Source: an uncultured Acetatifactor sp. (GTDB lineage Bacteria; Bacillota; Clostridia; Lachnospirales; Lachnospiraceae). Taken from it: 56,261 bases of DNA. A program made the position numbers and the translations under genes. The notes beneath the pieces are model-generated. The model worked only from the letters and a program-made list of their open reading frames with translations, had not been told where the DNA came from and made no database searches. Shown here piece after piece: positions 34,686-44,433 of this stretch. The number at the start of each line of letters is the position of its first letter. Position 1 is the first letter of the stretch. The stretch spans positions 1 to 56,261 of the forward strand of contig CALWRA010000018.1 of assembly GCA_944383825.1 (NCBI GenBank), in the 5' to 3' direction.

Positions 34686-34798
34686 GCTTCTCTTATTCAG
34701 AGCTGGTGGAGATACATAGGATCGATGAAGCCACGGCAACCCCTTTGCAAGAGGAAGGTGCCTCCCTGAGCGAGTGTTTTTCGAACAATAAGAGGACT
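34686..34798 (+). promoter_or_regulatory. SAM-I (S-box) riboswitch of metK
   Basis: The closing P1 stem is CTCTTATT (34690-34697) with AATAAGAG (34787-34794). Inside are the S-box hallmarks: AGAGCTGGTGGAG, GGATCGATGAAGCCACGGCAA and GGAAGGTGCC. The 3' side of P1 (34786-34799) can instead pair with the 5' half of the terminator (34816-34829). When SAM binds, P1 is held and the terminator forms, so metK is switched off. Confidence 0.9.
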
Positions 34799-34818
34799 TA
34801 GACAGTATGTGAATTGAG

Positions 34819-34843
34819 TCCGCTTATTGTAAGCGGATTTTTT
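34819..34843 (+). terminator. Riboswitch expression-platform terminator
   Basis: TCCGCTTA/TAAGCGGA is a perfect 8-bp stem with a TTG loop followed by six T. Its 5' arm overlaps the predicted antiterminator. Confidence 0.88.
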
Positions 34844-34928
34844 CGTGGAAATAAGAGTAAGCTCCAGGCACAAAAAACGATATTTCAAAAAGCCCGCCCC
34901 AAGCCTGCGGGACAGAAACGGAGGAAAA

Positions 34929-36116
34929 ATGGAAAAACGTTTATTCACATCGGAGTCGGTTACGGAAGGACATCCTGATAAAATCTGTGATGCGGTTTCA
35001 GACGCAATACTGGACGCCCTGATTGAACAGGATCCTTTCAGCAGAGTTGCCTGCGAGACCTTAACCAACACAGGCTTTATTATGGTAATGGGTGAAGTTA
35101 CCACTAAGGCCAGCATAGATATTCCCTCCATTGTGAGGAAAACAGTAGCGGAAATCGGATACGATTCTTCTGAAAAAGGCTTCGACGGCAATACCTGCGC
35201 CGTCATGGTATCCCTGGACAAGCAGTCGGCGGATATTGCCATGGGTGTGGACCGGGCGCTGGAGGCAAGAGAAAGCCATATGACGGATGAACAGCTTGAG
35301 GCCATCGGCGCAGGAGACCAGGGGATGATGTTCGGCTATGCGGTGAACGAAACCCCGGAGCTGATGCCCTACCCTATTTCTCTGGCGCACAGGCTGACCC
35401 GCCAGCTCACAAAGGTGCGCAAGGATGGCACGTTGCCTTATTTGAGGCCGGATGGGAAAAGCCAGGTTTCCGTGGAATATGATGAGAAAGGTCGGCCCTT
35501 CCGTCTGGAAGCGGTGGTATTGTCCACCCAGCATGATGAGAAGGTGACCCAGGAGCAGATACACGCAGATATCCGAAAATATGTGTTTGATCCGATTCTG
35601 CCTGTGGAAATGATTGATGATCAGACAAAATTTTTCATTAATCCCACCGGAAGATTTGTAATCGGCGGGCCCAATGGTGACAGCGGTCTGACGGGACGCA
35701 AAATTATCGTGGATACCTACGGCGGCTATGCGCGCCACGGCGGCGGAGCATTTTCAGGGAAGGATTGCACAAAGGTGGACAGAAGCGCAGCCTATGCCGC
35801 CCGGTATGTGGCTAAGAACATTGTGGCGGCAGGACTTGCGGATAAATGTGAAATCCAGCTCTCCTATGCAATCGGAGTGGCACAGCCCACATCCGTGATG
35901 ATTGACACCTTCGGAACCGGAAAGATCAGCGACGAAAGGCTGGTGGAGATTGTCAGGGAAAACTTTGACCTGCGTCCGGCAGGCATCATAAAAATGCTGG
36001 ATCTGCGCCGCCCGGTTTATAAACAGACGGCGGCCTACGGACACTTTGGACGGGATGACTTAAATCTTCCCTGGGAAAAGACGGATAAGACGGAAATGCT
36101 GAAAAAGTATTTATAA
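34929..36116 (+). CDS. metK: S-adenosylmethionine synthase
   Basis: A 395-residue MetK that makes SAM from methionine and ATP. The N-terminus [20 protein letters not shown] contains the ATP-binding His-Pro-Asp-Lys, [12 protein letters not shown] and GGGAFSGKD are the other family signatures, and the length is standard. The ATG at 34929 with GGAGG upstream is preferred; a longer reading would run through the 3' end of the leader. It is controlled by the SAM-I riboswitch directly upstream, a closed feedback loop, and is followed by a terminator at 36136-36164. Confidence 0.95.
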   Translation: MEKRLFTSESVTEGHPDKICDAVSDAILDALIEQDPFSRVACETLTNTGFIMVMGEVTTKASIDIPSIVRKTVAEIGYDSSEKGFDGNTCAVMVSLDKQSADIAMGVDRALEARESHMTDEQLEAIGAGDQGMMFGYAVNETPELMPYPISLAHRLTRQLTKVRKDGTLPYLRPDGKSQVSVEYDEKGRPFRLEAVVLSTQHDEKVTQEQIHADIRKYVFDPILPVEMIDDQTKFFINPTGRFVIGGPNGDSGLTGRKIIVDTYGGYARHGGGAFSGKDCTKVDRSAAYAARYVAKNIVAAGLADKCEIQLSYAIGVAQPTSVMIDTFGTGKISDERLVEIVRENFDLRPAGIIKMLDLRRPVYKQTAAYGHFGRDDLNLPWEKTDKTEMLKKYL

Positions 36117-36135
36117 GTAAGCTGGTATGCTATAG

Positions 36136-36164
36136 AAAGAGGATTGCGCAGGCGATCCTCTTTT
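36136..36164 (+). terminator. Terminator after metK
   Basis: AAAGAGGAT/ATCCTCTTT (36136-36144 and 36155-36163) is a 9-bp stem ending in TTTT. Confidence 0.65.
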
Positions 36165-36259
36165 GTCATATTTCTTTGACGCGGGACAGGTTTTATGGTA
36201 TTTTAAAAAGAAACGGACGAATACAAAATATATGGAAAAAAGCAAAGGCGGGCATAAAA

Positions 36260-36790
36260 ATGGACAGACGTTATTTAATTGTAGTGGATATGCAGAAGGA
36301 CTTTATCGATGGCGCCCTGGGAACTGATCAGGCTTTGGAAATTCTACCCAAGGTAGTTGAAAAAATCAAAAGCTTTCCAGGAACCGTAATTTATACACAG
36401 GATACTCACGGATCCGATTATCTTTCCACACAGGAGGGAAAAATTCTTCCGGTGGAGCACTGTATAAAAGGGACCGAAGGCTGGAAGCTGGCTGATCCTG
36501 TCAGAGAGCTGTGTGAAAGAAAAAAGGCGGAAATCTATGAAAAGGATACCTTCGGATGCAGGAAGCTTGCCATGGAAATGTTGGCAAGACATATGGTGAA
36601 TCCCATTGACTCCATAGAGATTGTAGGGCTTTGCACGGATATTTGTGTGGTGTCCAACGCCCTTCTTTTAAAAGCCTTTTTGCCTCAGGTAAAGATCTGC
36701 GCTGACGCCTCCTGCATGGCCGGCGTTACACCAAAGAAGCATGAGGCGGCTCTTGAAACGATGAAAAGCTGTCAGATACACATTATTTGA
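36260..36790 (+). CDS. Nicotinamidase/isochorismatase-like cysteine hydrolase
   Basis: A 176-residue member of the cysteine-hydrolase family. The catalytic aspartate lies in VVDMQKDFIDGAL (Asp10) and the nucleophilic cysteine in GLCTDICVVSNA (near 131), with a lysine expected in EKDTFGCRK or EGWKLADP; a metal-binding histidine is likely in TQDTHGSDY. The small size and this last segment suit PncA-type nicotinamidase, which makes nicotinate for NAD recycling, but isochorismatase-like relatives cannot be excluded. The ATG at 36260 gives a protein starting MDRRYLIVVD as expected; the longer upstream reading adds no conserved sequence. Confidence 0.75.
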   Translation: MDRRYLIVVDMQKDFIDGALGTDQALEILPKVVEKIKSFPGTVIYTQDTHGSDYLSTQEGKILPVEHCIKGTEGWKLADPVRELCERKKAEIYEKDTFGCRKLAMEMLARHMVNPIDSIEIVGLCTDICVVSNALLLKAFLPQVKICADASCMAGVTPKKHEAALETMKSCQIHII

Positions 36791-36825
36791 CATAAACAGC
36801 CCTGTCCTTCAGAACGGAGATTGTT

Positions 36826-39800
36826 ATGGCATTTGCACATTTGCATGTTCACACGGAATATTCCCTGCTGGACGGTTCCAACAAAATAAAAGAGTATGTT
36901 GCACGAGTAAAAGAGCTTGGCATGGACAGCGCTGCCATCACAGATCACGGCGTGATGTACGGTGTCATCGATTTTTATAAGGCGGCCAGGGAGGTGGGAA
37001 TTAAGCCGATTATCGGCTGTGAGGTTTATGTGGCGCCCAATTCCCGATTTGACAAAGAGCTGACGGGGGGCGACGACCGATATTATCATCTGGTGCTTTT
37101 GGCGGAAAATAATACGGGTTATGCCAATCTGATGAAAATAGTGAGCCGCGGCTTTACGGAGGGGTATTATTATAAGCCCCGGGTGGATATGGAGCTTTTA
37201 AATCAATTTCATGAGGGAATTATCGCTCTTTCCGCTTGCCTGGCCGGGGAGGTGCAGCGCTTTATTGTAAAGGGGCTTCCTGATGAGGCAAGAAAAGCGG
37301 CTTTAAAATATGAGGCCTGCTTTGGGAAGGGAAATTACTTTCTTGAAATGCAGGATCATGGAATTCACGAACAGAAGCTGGTGAACACGGAGCTTTTAAA
37401 GATGAGCAGGGAGCTGGGTATTCCTCTTGTGGTGACGAACGACGTTCACTATACCTACGCTCAGGATGCGGATTCCCACGATATTCTTCTGTGTCTGCAG
37501 ACACAAAAAAAGCTGGCGGACGAAGACAGAATGCGCTATGAGGGAGGACAGTATTACGTTAAGAGTGAGGAGGAGATGAAAGGTCTGTTTCCCTATGCCT
37601 GGGAGGCTGTGGAAAATACCCAGGCCATTGCGGATCGCTGTAATGTGGAAATTGAATTTGGAGTTACCAAGCTGCCGAAATACCAGGTTCCACAGGGCTT
37701 TGACTCCTGGGCCTATTTGAATAAGCTGTGCGATGAGGGCCTGAAGCAGCGCTATGGAGATGGAAGCAAGCCTGCGGGAGATACAGGCCAGACTTTGCGC
37801 CAGCGCCTGGACTATGAGCTTTCCGTAATCCGAACTATGGGATACGTGGATTACTTTCTCATTGTATGGGACTTTATCAATTATGCAAGGGAAAACGGTA
37901 TACCGGTGGGACCCGGAAGAGGGTCCGCTGCAGGCAGCATTGTTTCTTACTGTCTGAAGATTACCAATATTGATCCCATAAAGTATAATCTGCTGTTTGA
38001 GCGTTTTTTGAATCCGGAACGAGTCTCCATGCCGGACATTGATATTGATTTCTGCTTTGAACGCAGGCAGGAGGTCATTGATTATGTGGGCAGAAAATAC
38101 GGATCCGATAAGGTGGTGCAGATTGTAACCTTTGGTACCCTGGCGGCAAAGGGCGTGATCAGAGATGTGGGCAGGGTCATGGATCTGCCATATGCTTTTG
38201 TGGATTCTATTGCGAAAATGGTGCCAAATGAGCTGAATATCACGATTGACAGAGCGCTTGAGCTGAATCCCGAATTCCGAAAGCTTTACAATGAGGATGA
38301 TCAGGTGCATTATTTGATTGACATGTGCAGGCGGCTTGAGGGGCTTCCCAGGCATACCTCCATGCACGCGGCGGGAGTGGTGATCTGTCAGAAAGCCGCA
38401 GAAGAATTTGTTCCTCTTTCCAGAGGGGCGGACGGCTCCATTACCACACAGTTTACAATGACTACGCTGGAGGAGCTGGGATTGTTAAAGATGGACTTCC
38501 TGGGGCTGCGCACTCTGACGGTGATTCATGATGCCGTTGAATTTATTGAAAAGTCAACCGGAAAGCATATTGATGTGGATTATATTGACTATAATGATCC
38601 TCAGGTGCTTGCATCCATTGGAACAGGTAGGACGGAGGGGATCTTCCAGCTGGAAAGCGCGGGAATGAAGAACTTTATGAAAGAGCTGCGCCCTCAGAAT
38701 CTGGAAGATATTATTGCGGGAATATCCCTGTATCGTCCCGGCCCCATGGATTTTATTCCTAAGTACATCCAGGGGAAAAATAATCATGGCACCGTGGTCT
38801 ATTCCTGTGCTCAGCTGGAACCGATTCTGTCCCCTACCTACGGCTGTATCGTATACCAGGAGCAGGTTATGCAGATTGTGCGGGATCTGGGAGGCTATAC
38901 GCTGGGGCGCAGCGATCTGGTGCGCCGGGCCATGAGCAAGAAAAAGCAGTCCGTTATGGAAAAGGAGCGGGCAAATTTTATTTATGGCAATCAAGAAGAG
39001 GGAGTTTTGGGCTGCGTTGCCAACGGAATAGACGAAAAGACAGCGGGACAGATATATGACGATATGCTGGACTTTGCGAAATACGCTTTTAACAAGTCCC
39101 ATGCCGCCTGCTATGCGGTGGTATCCTACCAGACGGCCTATCTGAAATATTATTACCCTGTGGAATTTATGGCGGCGCTTTTAACCTCTGTGATCGACAA
39201 TCCCAAAAAGGTTTCGGAATATATTTTGACCTGCCGGAGCATGGGAATCGAGCTGCTCCCCCCAGATATTAACCAGGGAGAAAGCGGCTTTTCCGTTTCA
39301 GCGGGCAGCATCCGTTATGCGCTGACAGCCATAAAAAGCGTGGGGCGTCCGGTAATTGAGGGAATTGTGCAGGAAAGGAAGGAGAGAGGGCCTTTCACAA
39401 ATCTGAAGGATTTTATCACTCGTATGGCAGACCGGGACATGAACAAGAGAGCCATCGAAAATTTTATAAAAGCGGGAGCGCTGGACAGCCTGGGAGGAAC
39501 TCGCAAGCAGTTTATGAGCGTTTACGTGCAAATTCTGGATCATATCACAAAGGACAAAAAAAGCAATCTTGCGGGGCAGATTTCTCTGTTTGACATTGCC
39601 GCCGAGGAGGACAAGGAGGAATTTGACATCCGTATGCCGGATGTGGGAGAGTATCCAAAGGAAATGCTTCTTGCCTTTGAGAAGGAGGTTCTTGGAATCT
39701 ATATCAGCGGTCATCCGCTGGAGGAATACCGGGAGCTTTGGGAAAAATATGTGACCAATAATACCAATGATTTTGCCCTGGACGAGGAAACCGGTGGGGT

Positions 39801-40425
39801 GCGGGCTGCAGACCGGGCAACGGCCATCATAGGAGGCATGATCGCCAACAAGACCGTAAAATATACCAAAAATGACAAGGTCATGGCATTTTTAAGTATA
39901 GAGGATCTGGTGGGAACCGTGGAGGTGGTTGTATTTCCAAAGGACTATGAACGGTATTCGGCTCTTCTTACAGAGGATAATAAGGTGTTTGTAAAGGGGC
40001 GGGTGTCTCTGGAGGAGGATAAGGACGGAAAGCTGATCTGTGAGGAAATTGTAAGCTTCGACGAGATAGAAAGTGATGGGAGCCTGCTTTACAGAAGGCA
40101 GGGAAATGCCCGCTATGAAAAAAGCTCCGCCGGGGAGAAGCCCAGGAAATCTCCTTCTCAGCCCCTGAAACAAATACCGGATGGAGTCTGGGTGCAGTTT
40201 CCTGATGCGGAGACCTATAAAAGGCGGGAGAAGGAACTGCTTTATGCCATAGCGGATTCAGATGGAAAGGATAATGTGGTAATATTTCTGAGGAGCACCA
40301 AGGGAATTAAGGTTCTTCCGCCGAATTTGTGTGTAAATGCGGATGAAACTCTGAGGGAAAAGCTTGGCAGCTTGTTTGGCCGGGAAAATGTTAAATTTCT
40401 AACAAAACCTATTGAAAACCGTTAG
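36826..40425 (+). CDS. dnaE: DNA polymerase III alpha subunit
   Basis: A 1199-residue C-family replicative polymerase. The PHP domain begins FAHLHVHTEYSLLDGSN; the catalytic palm contains GPGRGSAAGS and PDIDIDFCFERR (the two aspartates near 402 and 404), and a third acidic residue follows further on. The tandem helix-hairpin-helix and OB-fold (GTVEVVVFPKDYERY, about 1030) are present. QISLFD near 924 is the internal beta-clamp-binding motif. Length and order are typical for DnaE of Clostridia, which also carry PolC elsewhere. It is followed by pfkA after 54 bases, a conserved Firmicutes pairing. Confidence 0.95.
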   Translation: MAFAHLHVHTEYSLLDGSNKIKEYVARVKELGMDSAAITDHGVMYGVIDFYKAAREVGIKPIIGCEVYVAPNSRFDKELTGGDDRYYHLVLLAENNTGYANLMKIVSRGFTEGYYYKPRVDMELLNQFHEGIIALSACLAGEVQRFIVKGLPDEARKAALKYEACFGKGNYFLEMQDHGIHEQKLVNTELLKMSRELGIPLVVTNDVHYTYAQDADSHDILLCLQTQKKLADEDRMRYEGGQYYVKSEEEMKGLFPYAWEAVENTQAIADRCNVEIEFGVTKLPKYQVPQGFDSWAYLNKLCDEGLKQRYGDGSKPAGDTGQTLRQRLDYELSVIRTMGYVDYFLIVWDFINYARENGIPVGPGRGSAAGSIVSYCLKITNIDPIKYNLLFERFLNPERVSMPDIDIDFCFERRQEVIDYVGRKYGSDKVVQIVTFGTLAAKGVIRDVGRVMDLPYAFVDSIAKMVPNELNITIDRALELNPEFRKLYNEDDQVHYLIDMCRRLEGLPRHTSMHAAGVVICQKAAEEFVPLSRGADGSITTQFTMTTLEELGLLKMDFLGLRTLTVIHDAVEFIEKSTGKHIDVDYIDYNDPQVLASIGTGRTEGIFQLESAGMKNFMKELRPQNLEDIIAGISLYRPGPMDFIPKYIQGKNNHGTVVYSCAQLEPILSPTYGCIVYQEQVMQIVRDLGGYTLGRSDLVRRAMSKKKQSVMEKERANFIYGNQEEGVLGCVANGIDEKTAGQIYDDMLDFAKYAFNKSHAACYAVVSYQTAYLKYYYPVEFMAALLTSVIDNPKKVSEYILTCRSMGIELLPPDINQGESGFSVSAGSIRYALTAIKSVGRPVIEGIVQERKERGPFTNLKDFITRMADRDMNKRAIENFIKAGALDSLGGTRKQFMSVYVQILDHITKDKKSNLAGQISLFDIAAEEDKEEFDIRMPDVGEYPKEMLLAFEKEVLGIYISGHPLEEYRELWEKYVTNNTNDFALDEETGGVRAADRATAIIGGMIANKTVKYTKNDKVMAFLSIEDLVGTVEVVVFPKDYERYSALLTEDNKVFVKGRVSLEEDKDGKLICEEIVSFDEIESDGSLLYRRQGNARYEKSSAGEKPRKSPSQPLKQIPDGVWVQFPDAETYKRREKELLYAIADSDGKDNVVIFLRSTKGIKVLPPNLCVNADETLREKLGSLFGRENVKFLTKPIENR

Positions 40426-40479
40426 GAAATGGATTAAAATAAAAAATCAGAGGAAAGGATTACTTTAGGAGGTAACGGC

Positions 40480-41454
40480 ATGGCAAATGAAATTAAGACC
40501 ATAGGCGTTTTGACCAGCGGCGGAGACGCACCCGGAATGAATGCCGCAATTCGTGCGGTGGTTCGTACGGCTATTGCAAAAGGCATTAAGGTTAAGGGAA
40601 TCAAAAAGGGCTATCAGGGTCTTTTAAACGAAGAGATCATAGACATGGAGGCGCGCCATGTTTCCGATATTATTCAGAGAGGCGGAACGGTACTGGGCAC
40701 GGCGCGGTGTCATGAGTTTAAAACCCCCGAGGGACAGCAGAAGGGGGCAGAAATCTGTAAAAAACACGGCATTGACGGCATTGTTGTGATCGGAGGAGAC
40801 GGATCCTATAGAGGAGCCCAGGCGTTGTCCAGATTGGGTGTAAATACCATCGGCCTTCCGGGTACGATTGACTTGGATATTGCCTGCACGGAGTATACCA
40901 TTGGCTTTGATACTGCCGTTAATACAGCTATGCAGGCCATTGACAAGGTAAAGGATACATCATCTTCCCATGAGAGATGCAGTATTATTGAGGTAATGGG
41001 ACGTAATGCCGGTTATATTGCGCTCTGGTGCGGTATAGCCAACGGGGCTGAGGACATTCTGCTTCCTGAAAAATATGATTATAATGAACAGAATATTATC
41101 AATAATATTATAAATAATCGTAAAAAAGGAAAAACTCATCATATTATTATCAATGCGGAGGGAATCGGTCATTCCACTTCCATGGCCAGAAGGATTGAGG
41201 CGGCCACCGGCATTGAGACAAGAGCTACAATTCTGGGATATATGCAGCGGGGCGGCAGTCCAACCGCGAAGGACCGCTATTATGCATCCATTATGGGTTC
41301 CTATGCGGTGGAGATCCTATTGGAGGGAAAAACGAACCGCGTAGTGGGATACCAGCACGGAGAGTTTGTGGACTTCGATATTGAAGACGCTTTGAATATG
41401 GAGAAGGGAATCAACGAGTACCAGTTTGAGGTGGCTCACGTTTTGGCTATTTAA
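40480..41454 (+). CDS. pfkA: ATP-dependent 6-phosphofructokinase
   Basis: A 324-residue phosphofructokinase catalysing the committed step of glycolysis. LTSGGDAPGMNAAIR is the nucleotide loop, GGDGSYRGA (about 105) keeps the glycine typical of ATP-using enzymes, and EVMGRNAGY and the MQRGGSPTA segment bind fructose 6-phosphate. The catalytic loop reads PGTIDLDI where PfkA of Bacillus or E. coli has TIDND, so Leu replaces Asn while both aspartates stay. TAGGAGG precedes the ATG. It is probably co-transcribed with dnaE and ends at a small terminator. Confidence 0.92.
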   Translation: MANEIKTIGVLTSGGDAPGMNAAIRAVVRTAIAKGIKVKGIKKGYQGLLNEEIIDMEARHVSDIIQRGGTVLGTARCHEFKTPEGQQKGAEICKKHGIDGIVVIGGDGSYRGAQALSRLGVNTIGLPGTIDLDIACTEYTIGFDTAVNTAMQAIDKVKDTSSSHERCSIIEVMGRNAGYIALWCGIANGAEDILLPEKYDYNEQNIINNIINNRKKGKTHHIIINAEGIGHSTSMARRIEAATGIETRATILGYMQRGGSPTAKDRYYASIMGSYAVEILLEGKTNRVVGYQHGEFVDFDIEDALNMEKGINEYQFEVAHVLAI

Positions 41455-41461
41455 TGTAAGA

Positions 41462-41492
41462 AAGCGGCGTGCAGAAAGGCACAGCCGCTTTT
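41462..41492 (+). terminator. Terminator after pfkA
   Basis: AAGCGGC/GCCGCTT (41462-41468 and 41484-41490) ends in TTTT; moderate strength. Confidence 0.5.
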
Positions 41493-41547
41493 CATATAGC
41501 ACGGGGAGAATTCCCGAACCGCAGTTGGCGGAGAAAGCGGCGGCAGA

Positions 41548-42345
41548 ATGATGATTACGAGCAGTACCAATGCAAAAGTAAAACAGGTGGTGCAATGGCG
41601 GGAGAAGGCAAGAGAGCGGCACCGGGACAGGGTATTTATTGCGGAAGGCTTTAAAATGTTTGAGGAAGCGCCGGAAGAGGGCATTCAGGAAGTTTACGTT
41701 TCTTCGGATGCTCTCGCTGCGGGGAAAAATCATGCCTTTATGAGGGAAAAGCTGGAGAGAACAGGCTATGAGCTTGTATCGCCGCAGGTGCTTGCAAAAA
41801 TGTCCGATACCAAAACGCCCCAGGGAATACTGACGGTGGTTCGACAGCCGAGATATGAGTTTTCCGAGCTTTTGAAAGCGGAAAATCCTCTGCTGGTGGT
41901 GTTGGAAAGCTTACAAGATCCCGGTAATCTGGGCACCATTGTCCGAACAGGAGAAGGGGCGGGAATCACAGGCGTTATTTTGACCGCCGGTACCGTAGAT
42001 CTTTTTAATCCTAAGGTGATCCGGGCCACAATGGGATCGATTTACAGAGTTCCCTTTGTGTGTGAGGAAAATACGGAGCTGGCTGTAAAAAAGCTGCGCG
42101 GACATGGCATCAGCGTTTTTGCCTGTCATTTGGAAGGAAAAACCTACTATGACAACGTATCTTTTGCAGGGCCGTCTGCGTTTTTGATCGGAAACGAGGG
42201 AAGGGGGCTTACGGCGGCGTCAGCGGCTTTGGCAGACTTATATCTCAAAATTCCCATGGAAGGAAGAGTGGAATCCCTGAATGCTTCCATAGCGGCTGCG
42301 CTTGTAATGTATGAAGCTCATCGTCAGAGAAGCATTGTACAATGA
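41548..42345 (+). CDS. TrmH/SpoU-family RNA 2'-O-methyltransferase
   Basis: A 265-residue SPOUT methyltransferase. The N-terminal substrate-binding domain is followed by the knotted SAM-binding domain with motif 1 LQDPGNLGTIVRTGEGAG, motif 2 FLIGNEGRGL and motif 3 VESLNASIAAALVMYE. It should methylate a ribose 2'-O in 23S rRNA or tRNA; the length and the two-domain form suit RlmB or TsnR relatives, but the target cannot be decided. Two ATG codons occur in a row at 41548; a weak GGAGAAAG site lies upstream. proC follows after 42 bases with its own structured leader. Confidence 0.85.
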   Translation: MMITSSTNAKVKQVVQWREKARERHRDRVFIAEGFKMFEEAPEEGIQEVYVSSDALAAGKNHAFMREKLERTGYELVSPQVLAKMSDTKTPQGILTVVRQPRYEFSELLKAENPLLVVLESLQDPGNLGTIVRTGEGAGITGVILTAGTVDLFNPKVIRATMGSIYRVPFVCEENTELAVKKLRGHGISVFACHLEGKTYYDNVSFAGPSAFLIGNEGRGLTAASAALADLYLKIPMEGRVESLNASIAAALVMYEAHRQRSIVQ

Positions 42346-42351
42346 TGATAA

Positions 42352-42387
42352 ATTGACGCCCGTTAAAGCGGGCAGGGAGGTGTTTGA
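42352..42387 (+). promoter_or_regulatory. Hairpin leader of proC
   Basis: ATTGAC is followed by the hairpin GCCCG/CGGGC (42358-42362 and 42369-42373, loop TTAAAG) and directly by the AGGGAGG ribosome site. The block matches the argF leader at 27 of 36 positions with no gap up to the ATG. Confidence 0.5.
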
Positions 42388-43185
42388 ATGAAGATCGGAT
42401 TTATCGGACTGGGAAATATGGCGGGAGCCATGATTGGAGGAATCCTGGGGAAGGGGCTTGTGGAGCCCTGCGATATCGTTGGCTTTGACCCTGTGGAGAC
42501 TGCCAGGGCACGAATGAAGGAAAAATTTGATGTGGAAATCGCAGAATCCAACAGGGATGCGGCAAGAGAGGCGGATATTTTGTTTTTGGCGGTAAAGCCG
42601 CTGTTTTTGTCCCAGGTGATCGGCGAAATCCGGGAGGATGTATCCCAAAAAACGTTGATTGTTAGTATAGTTGCAGGAAAAGAATTGAATTATTTAACGG
42701 AAACTTTTGGAAGAACCGAACTGAAATTGATCCGTTGTATGCCGAATACGCCGGCGCTGGTGCTGGAGGGATGCACGGCGGTCTGCGCCAGTGAAAATGT
42801 GACTGATAAGGAGATGGAGCAGGTGCTGGCGCTGCTAAGATCCTTTGGGAAGGCAGATATTGTCCCTGAATGTCTGATGGACGCGGTGGTTGGGGTCAGC
42901 GGCAGTTCTCCCGCCTATGTCTTTATGTTTATTGAGGCTATGGCGGACGAAGCGGTGGCAGAGGGAATGCCCAGAAAAATGGCATACGAGTTTGCCGCTC
43001 AGGCTGTTCTGGGAAGCGCCCGAATGGTGCTGGAAACGGGAATGCACCCGGGTGAATTGAAGGATATGGTATGCTCTCCTGGAGGAACAACCATACAGGC
43101 GGTGAAAGTATTGGAGGAAAAAGGCATGAGAGCCGCGGTAATGGACGCCATGGAGGCCTGCATCAGAAAGTCCCGGAGCCTGTAG
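42388..43185 (+). CDS. proC: Pyrroline-5-carboxylate reductase
   Basis: A 265-residue enzyme reducing 1-pyrroline-5-carboxylate to proline with NAD(P)H. The Rossmann loop is GFIGLGNMAGAMIGG (residues 4-18), the conserved RCMPNTPALV and the C-terminal signature PGGTTIQAVKVLEEKGMRAA mark ProC. It follows the RNA methylase closely but begins with a distinct leader hairpin shared with argF. No proBA genes are in the window, so the substrate may come from ornithine or arginine breakdown (inference). Length is normal. Confidence 0.92.
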   Translation: MKIGFIGLGNMAGAMIGGILGKGLVEPCDIVGFDPVETARARMKEKFDVEIAESNRDAAREADILFLAVKPLFLSQVIGEIREDVSQKTLIVSIVAGKELNYLTETFGRTELKLIRCMPNTPALVLEGCTAVCASENVTDKEMEQVLALLRSFGKADIVPECLMDAVVGVSGSSPAYVFMFIEAMADEAVAEGMPRKMAYEFAAQAVLGSARMVLETGMHPGELKDMVCSPGGTTIQAVKVLEEKGMRAAVMDAMEACIRKSRSL

Positions 43186-43221
43186 GCCCTTACGGAAGAA
43201 TCGCTTCCTGTAAAACGAGAC

Positions 43222-43250
43222 TTGACAAAAAAATCAGCTTCTGCTATGAT
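43222..43250 (+). promoter_or_regulatory. Promoter of the SleB-like hydrolase gene
   Basis: A consensus TTGACA (43222-43227) and TATGAT (43245-43250) are 17 bp apart; the 5' leader is AT-rich and about 80 nt. Confidence 0.7.
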
Positions 43251-43336
43251 AACTTGCGTAACAAATTTAATAAATCTGTAATAAATTATTTAAAAAAATG
43301 ATATTTTTTTAACAGCTGTATTTATTGGAGGTAAAA

Positions 43337-44413
43337 ATGGCAAGAAGCAGAAGGCTGCTTGTAATGCTTACGGGATTGGCAGCATCCACAATCCTGCTGG
43401 CGGAAACAGGCATGACCGCTCAGGCGGGCAGCTCACAAAATTACCTGAATGAATTAAGCGGCGGCGTGGCGGCTATTTTGGATCCCGGCGCTACAAATAC
43501 TACAGAGATACTGAATGCTACGGCAAAGGCATTGAATCTGGATCTGACCTCCGTCCAGGAGCAGTCCACCTTGGTCATGGCCAATGTGCAGAATGCCCTG
43601 AATGTGAGAAGCGAGGCCAGTGAGGATTCGGAAAAGGTAGGGAAATTATATAAGGACTGCGGAGGCACCATTCTGGAGAGAAAGGATGGCTGGACGAAAC
43701 TGCAGTCGGGCAATATCATCGGCTGGGCGAAGGACGAATATCTTTTGTTTGACGAGGAAGCGAAGGCCCTCGCAAACGATGTGGGTAAGATGATCGCCAC
43801 CATAAATACGGAGACCCTGCGGGTGAGGACGGAGCCCAACACGGAGGCTTCCACTCACGGGCTTCTCCCGAAGGGGGAAATCGTAGAGGTTCTGGAAAAT
43901 CGTGAGGATGGCTGGGTCTGCATTGATTATGAAGGCAAGGACGGATATGTGTCCTCTGAATTTGTGCTTCTTGATTTTCAGATTGACTCCGGAGAGACCA
44001 TGGAGGAAATCGCAGCAAGAGAGGCGGCGGAGCAGGAGGCGAAGCGCCATGTGAACTATGGCGAATACACTACCGATGCGGATACGAAAATGCTTTTGGC
44101 AGCACTGATTCAATGCGAGGCCGGCGGAGAGGGATACGAGGGCCAGCTGGCTGTGGGCGCAGTGGTTATGAATCGTGTAAGAAGCGGAGCTTATCCCGAC
44201 AGCATCCACGGTGTGATTTATGCATCGGGACAGTTTACTCCCGCCATGACCGGTAAGCTTAACAGTGTTTATGAATCGGGAAATATTTCTTCAAGCTGTA
44301 TTCAGGCGGCTGAAGATGCCATTGCCGGAGTTTCAAATGTGGGCGACCTGACTCATTTCCGCCGCAACAACGGCAGGGAAGGTCTGGTAATCGGCAACCA
44401 TGTATTCTATTAA
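43337..44413 (+). CDS. Secreted SH3/SleB-type cell wall hydrolase
   Basis: A 358-residue exported hydrolase. A signal peptide (RSRRLLVMLTGLAASTILLA, about 3-30, cleavage near AQAG) is followed by two bacterial SH3 domains (about 75-132 with ALNVRSEASEDSEKVGKLY, and 155-215 with TLRVRTEPNTEASTHG) and a C-terminal hydrolase_2 domain (about 240-358: AALIQCEAGGEGYEGQLAVG, ASGQFTPAMTG). This domain occurs in SleB/CwlJ, which cut spore cortex or vegetative peptidoglycan. SH3 domains should bind wall peptides. GGAGG precedes ATG 43337. A strong terminator follows. Confidence 0.88.
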   Translation: MARSRRLLVMLTGLAASTILLAETGMTAQAGSSQNYLNELSGGVAAILDPGATNTTEILNATAKALNLDLTSVQEQSTLVMANVQNALNVRSEASEDSEKVGKLYKDCGGTILERKDGWTKLQSGNIIGWAKDEYLLFDEEAKALANDVGKMIATINTETLRVRTEPNTEASTHGLLPKGEIVEVLENREDGWVCIDYEGKDGYVSSEFVLLDFQIDSGETMEEIAAREAAEQEAKRHVNYGEYTTDADTKMLLAALIQCEAGGEGYEGQLAVGAVVMNRVRSGAYPDSIHGVIYASGQFTPAMTGKLNSVYESGNISSSCIQAAEDAIAGVSNVGDLTHFRRNNGREGLVIGNHVFY

Positions 44414-44433
44414 AAGGATAATCAGTTTCAGAG

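Noticed and set aside
40780..40900. PfkA as pyrophosphate-dependent enzyme
   Set aside because: The glycine in GGDGSYRGA that permits ATP binding is retained and the Lys typical of pyrophosphate enzymes is not seen in the TIDLD loop.
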